The notes beneath the pieces are model-generated. The model was given only the letters and a program-made list of their open reading frames with translations. It was not told the origin of the DNA and searched no databases. Positions 62,601 to 64,000 of a DNA stretch of 64,000 nt are shown here, one piece after another. A program made the translations under genes and the position numbers. This stretch comes from Balanoglossus misakiensis. Taxonomy: Eukaryota > Hemichordata. Within the stretch, counting starts at the first letter, position 1. Each line of letters starts with the position of its first letter. The stretch lies in contig CM082597.2 of assembly GCA_040954595.2 (NCBI GenBank), positions 3,968,001-4,032,000 on the forward strand, given 5' to 3'.

Positions 62601-64000
62601 CTAAAGCTAGATAGCCAGGCAGCCATATTGGATCATGTTCTGTGTTCAATGTTTATGCCTGTGTTTAGATAACTTTATACACAGACACTGAACTATGCCG
62701 ATTGTTACAAGATGTCCTAAACATTCAGTACTTTGTACTCTCAAGAAATCGGAGATAAGTTATTTTCAATAAACTCACTGGCAAGGGCTGTGACATACTC
62801 AAGAGGTTACACAGTCAAATCTTCATTCTGGTTGGACCTTGAATACAAGAATCCCCCCTTCTGCTATGTCATATTGGTGAAGTCTATTTGTACTGGTTGT
62901 CTAGCTATTATTTAATATATTCTAAATTGTACTACTGTAGTTTTATATCTCAGATTACCATGTGACCTACTGCCATATTATAATTAGAATACCTAGCATC
63001 TTGTCTTGAATATCTGGGTCATATGAGAAAATAAACTGTCTGATCTGAACACTTTGCAGTTTCTATTAAAGTTGACCTCTATTCTTTCCCAAATGAGTTC
63101 AAGTTCCTAAATATTGCTGCTATGACGGTATTGTAAGATTTGTTTATTGCTGTAAGATTAATTATTTGATAACCGCAATTGTAAATTTACTTTACATTTA
63201 GACTGTTTACTAATAGATTTAAAATAAACACTACAGATAGAATCTGAATCAAGTACTCTGACAGATTGTATCTTTGCCATGGATGCCATGTCATAGCCTC
63301 AGGCTGTGCAATCCACTGATTTCAAAATTCCTCGGATAGTTTAGACAGGGCTATTTGTCATCCAATATCTGGAGCAGATATCTGTCTGCTCAACTTGGTC
63401 AAAGAGAGAGTCCACTCATAATAACTTGTGAAAATGAGAAATTTACTTGAGTGAAATCAATCTTTGTAAGCAGTGGCCATGTCACCACACAGGGCAAGCT
63501 GCACCTGTCGTCAGCGACTGAAAGACCCCTTCCAACATGTGTAAAATTCAGTGAAAGAAATTATACTGTCTCTTGGAATTCCAGGCTGGTTGAACTCCAC
63601 ACACATTTTGGCTGGAATTGTCAACAAGCCACACACACCCACTCATAATATGTGATCATGGTATGCACACGTCTCTGTTGTAAATCTTGAATGAAACACT
63701 GATGATACAAAACATGCCAGGTCAATAATTGAAGTATCGGATGCCATGCATATAATATACATCATGACTGCAATGTGAGCTGCAGTGTGCCCTCTAAAAA
63801 AACATGATTTGAGTCAAGAAGAAGATTTCTAAAAAATTCTCTGAGTCAGCCCTATACCATTGCATGTAGTGTGGAAAAATTTTCTTGAGTCACCAGTGAG
63901 TTTGTTGAGTTAGAGCCGTGTCGTATGGGCTTAGAGGGCACATTGGTGAGCAGACATTTAAATGTTATAATTTAATAGCTGTGACAGAGACAGGTCACGG
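59655..64000. other. Presumed long first intron, no exon recognised
   Basis: Open frames here are short, AT-driven and lack paired splice signals. I see no repeats of the families listed above and no RNA gene. Confidence 0.5.

Overview
This is AT-rich invertebrate animal DNA. Genes are split into many short GT-AG exons separated by introns of about 0.1-5 kb, with foldback (MITE-like) repeats and tetranucleotide microsatellites between them. The gene content (SID-1-type protein, chitin-binding peritrophin-like proteins, an ERR-like orphan nuclear receptor, FG-GAP protein) fits a marine bilaterian such as a hemichordate, lancelet, brachiopod or mollusc. I cannot decide the phylum from sequence alone. 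All gene models below were assembled by hand from splice signals and codon phase. Coordinates of internal exons are given in each entry.

Layout from left to right. The 3' part of a cysteine-rich gene (+, 121-2103) converges on a complete 12-exon mitochondrial beta-ketoacyl-ACP synthase gene, OXSM (-, 2878-7134). After a gene-poor stretch comes a 12-exon FAM234/ITFG3-like membrane FG-GAP protein (+, 11833-24176). Its 4.5 kb fourth intron holds a separate antisense two-exon gene (-, 16300-17954). That gene encodes a 219-residue leaderless protein whose C-terminal third resembles the end of interleukin-1/IL-18 beta-trefoil cytokines. This is the most interesting item in the window.

From 25.4 to 32.3 kb lies a tandem segmental duplication carrying two small secreted chitin-binding genes. 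The second copy has lost the exon for a WSC-like domain, and its chitin-binding exon differs strongly from the first copy although the flanking non-coding DNA is nearly identical. A GC-rich, TATA-containing block follows, then a glycine N-acyltransferase-like gene (+, 33275-34117).

From 35.8 to 53.0 kb is a complete 24-exon SIDT (SID-1 family) gene on the minus strand, 847 residues. Its largest intron (37591-42748) contains another antisense nested gene (+, 39001-42456), a mucin-like single-pass receptor with one EGF and one FN3-like domain. About 1 kb from the SIDT start, head-to-head, begins a complete five-exon nuclear receptor gene (+, 54020-57754). It is ERR-like in sequence but has the P-box EGCKG. 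The right end holds only a signal-peptide first exon of a gene that continues beyond the window (59531-59654).

The genes do not form one obvious pathway. The recurring architectural theme is nested antisense genes inside large introns (two cases). The recurring repeat theme is two MITE families and foldback elements concentrated in introns.
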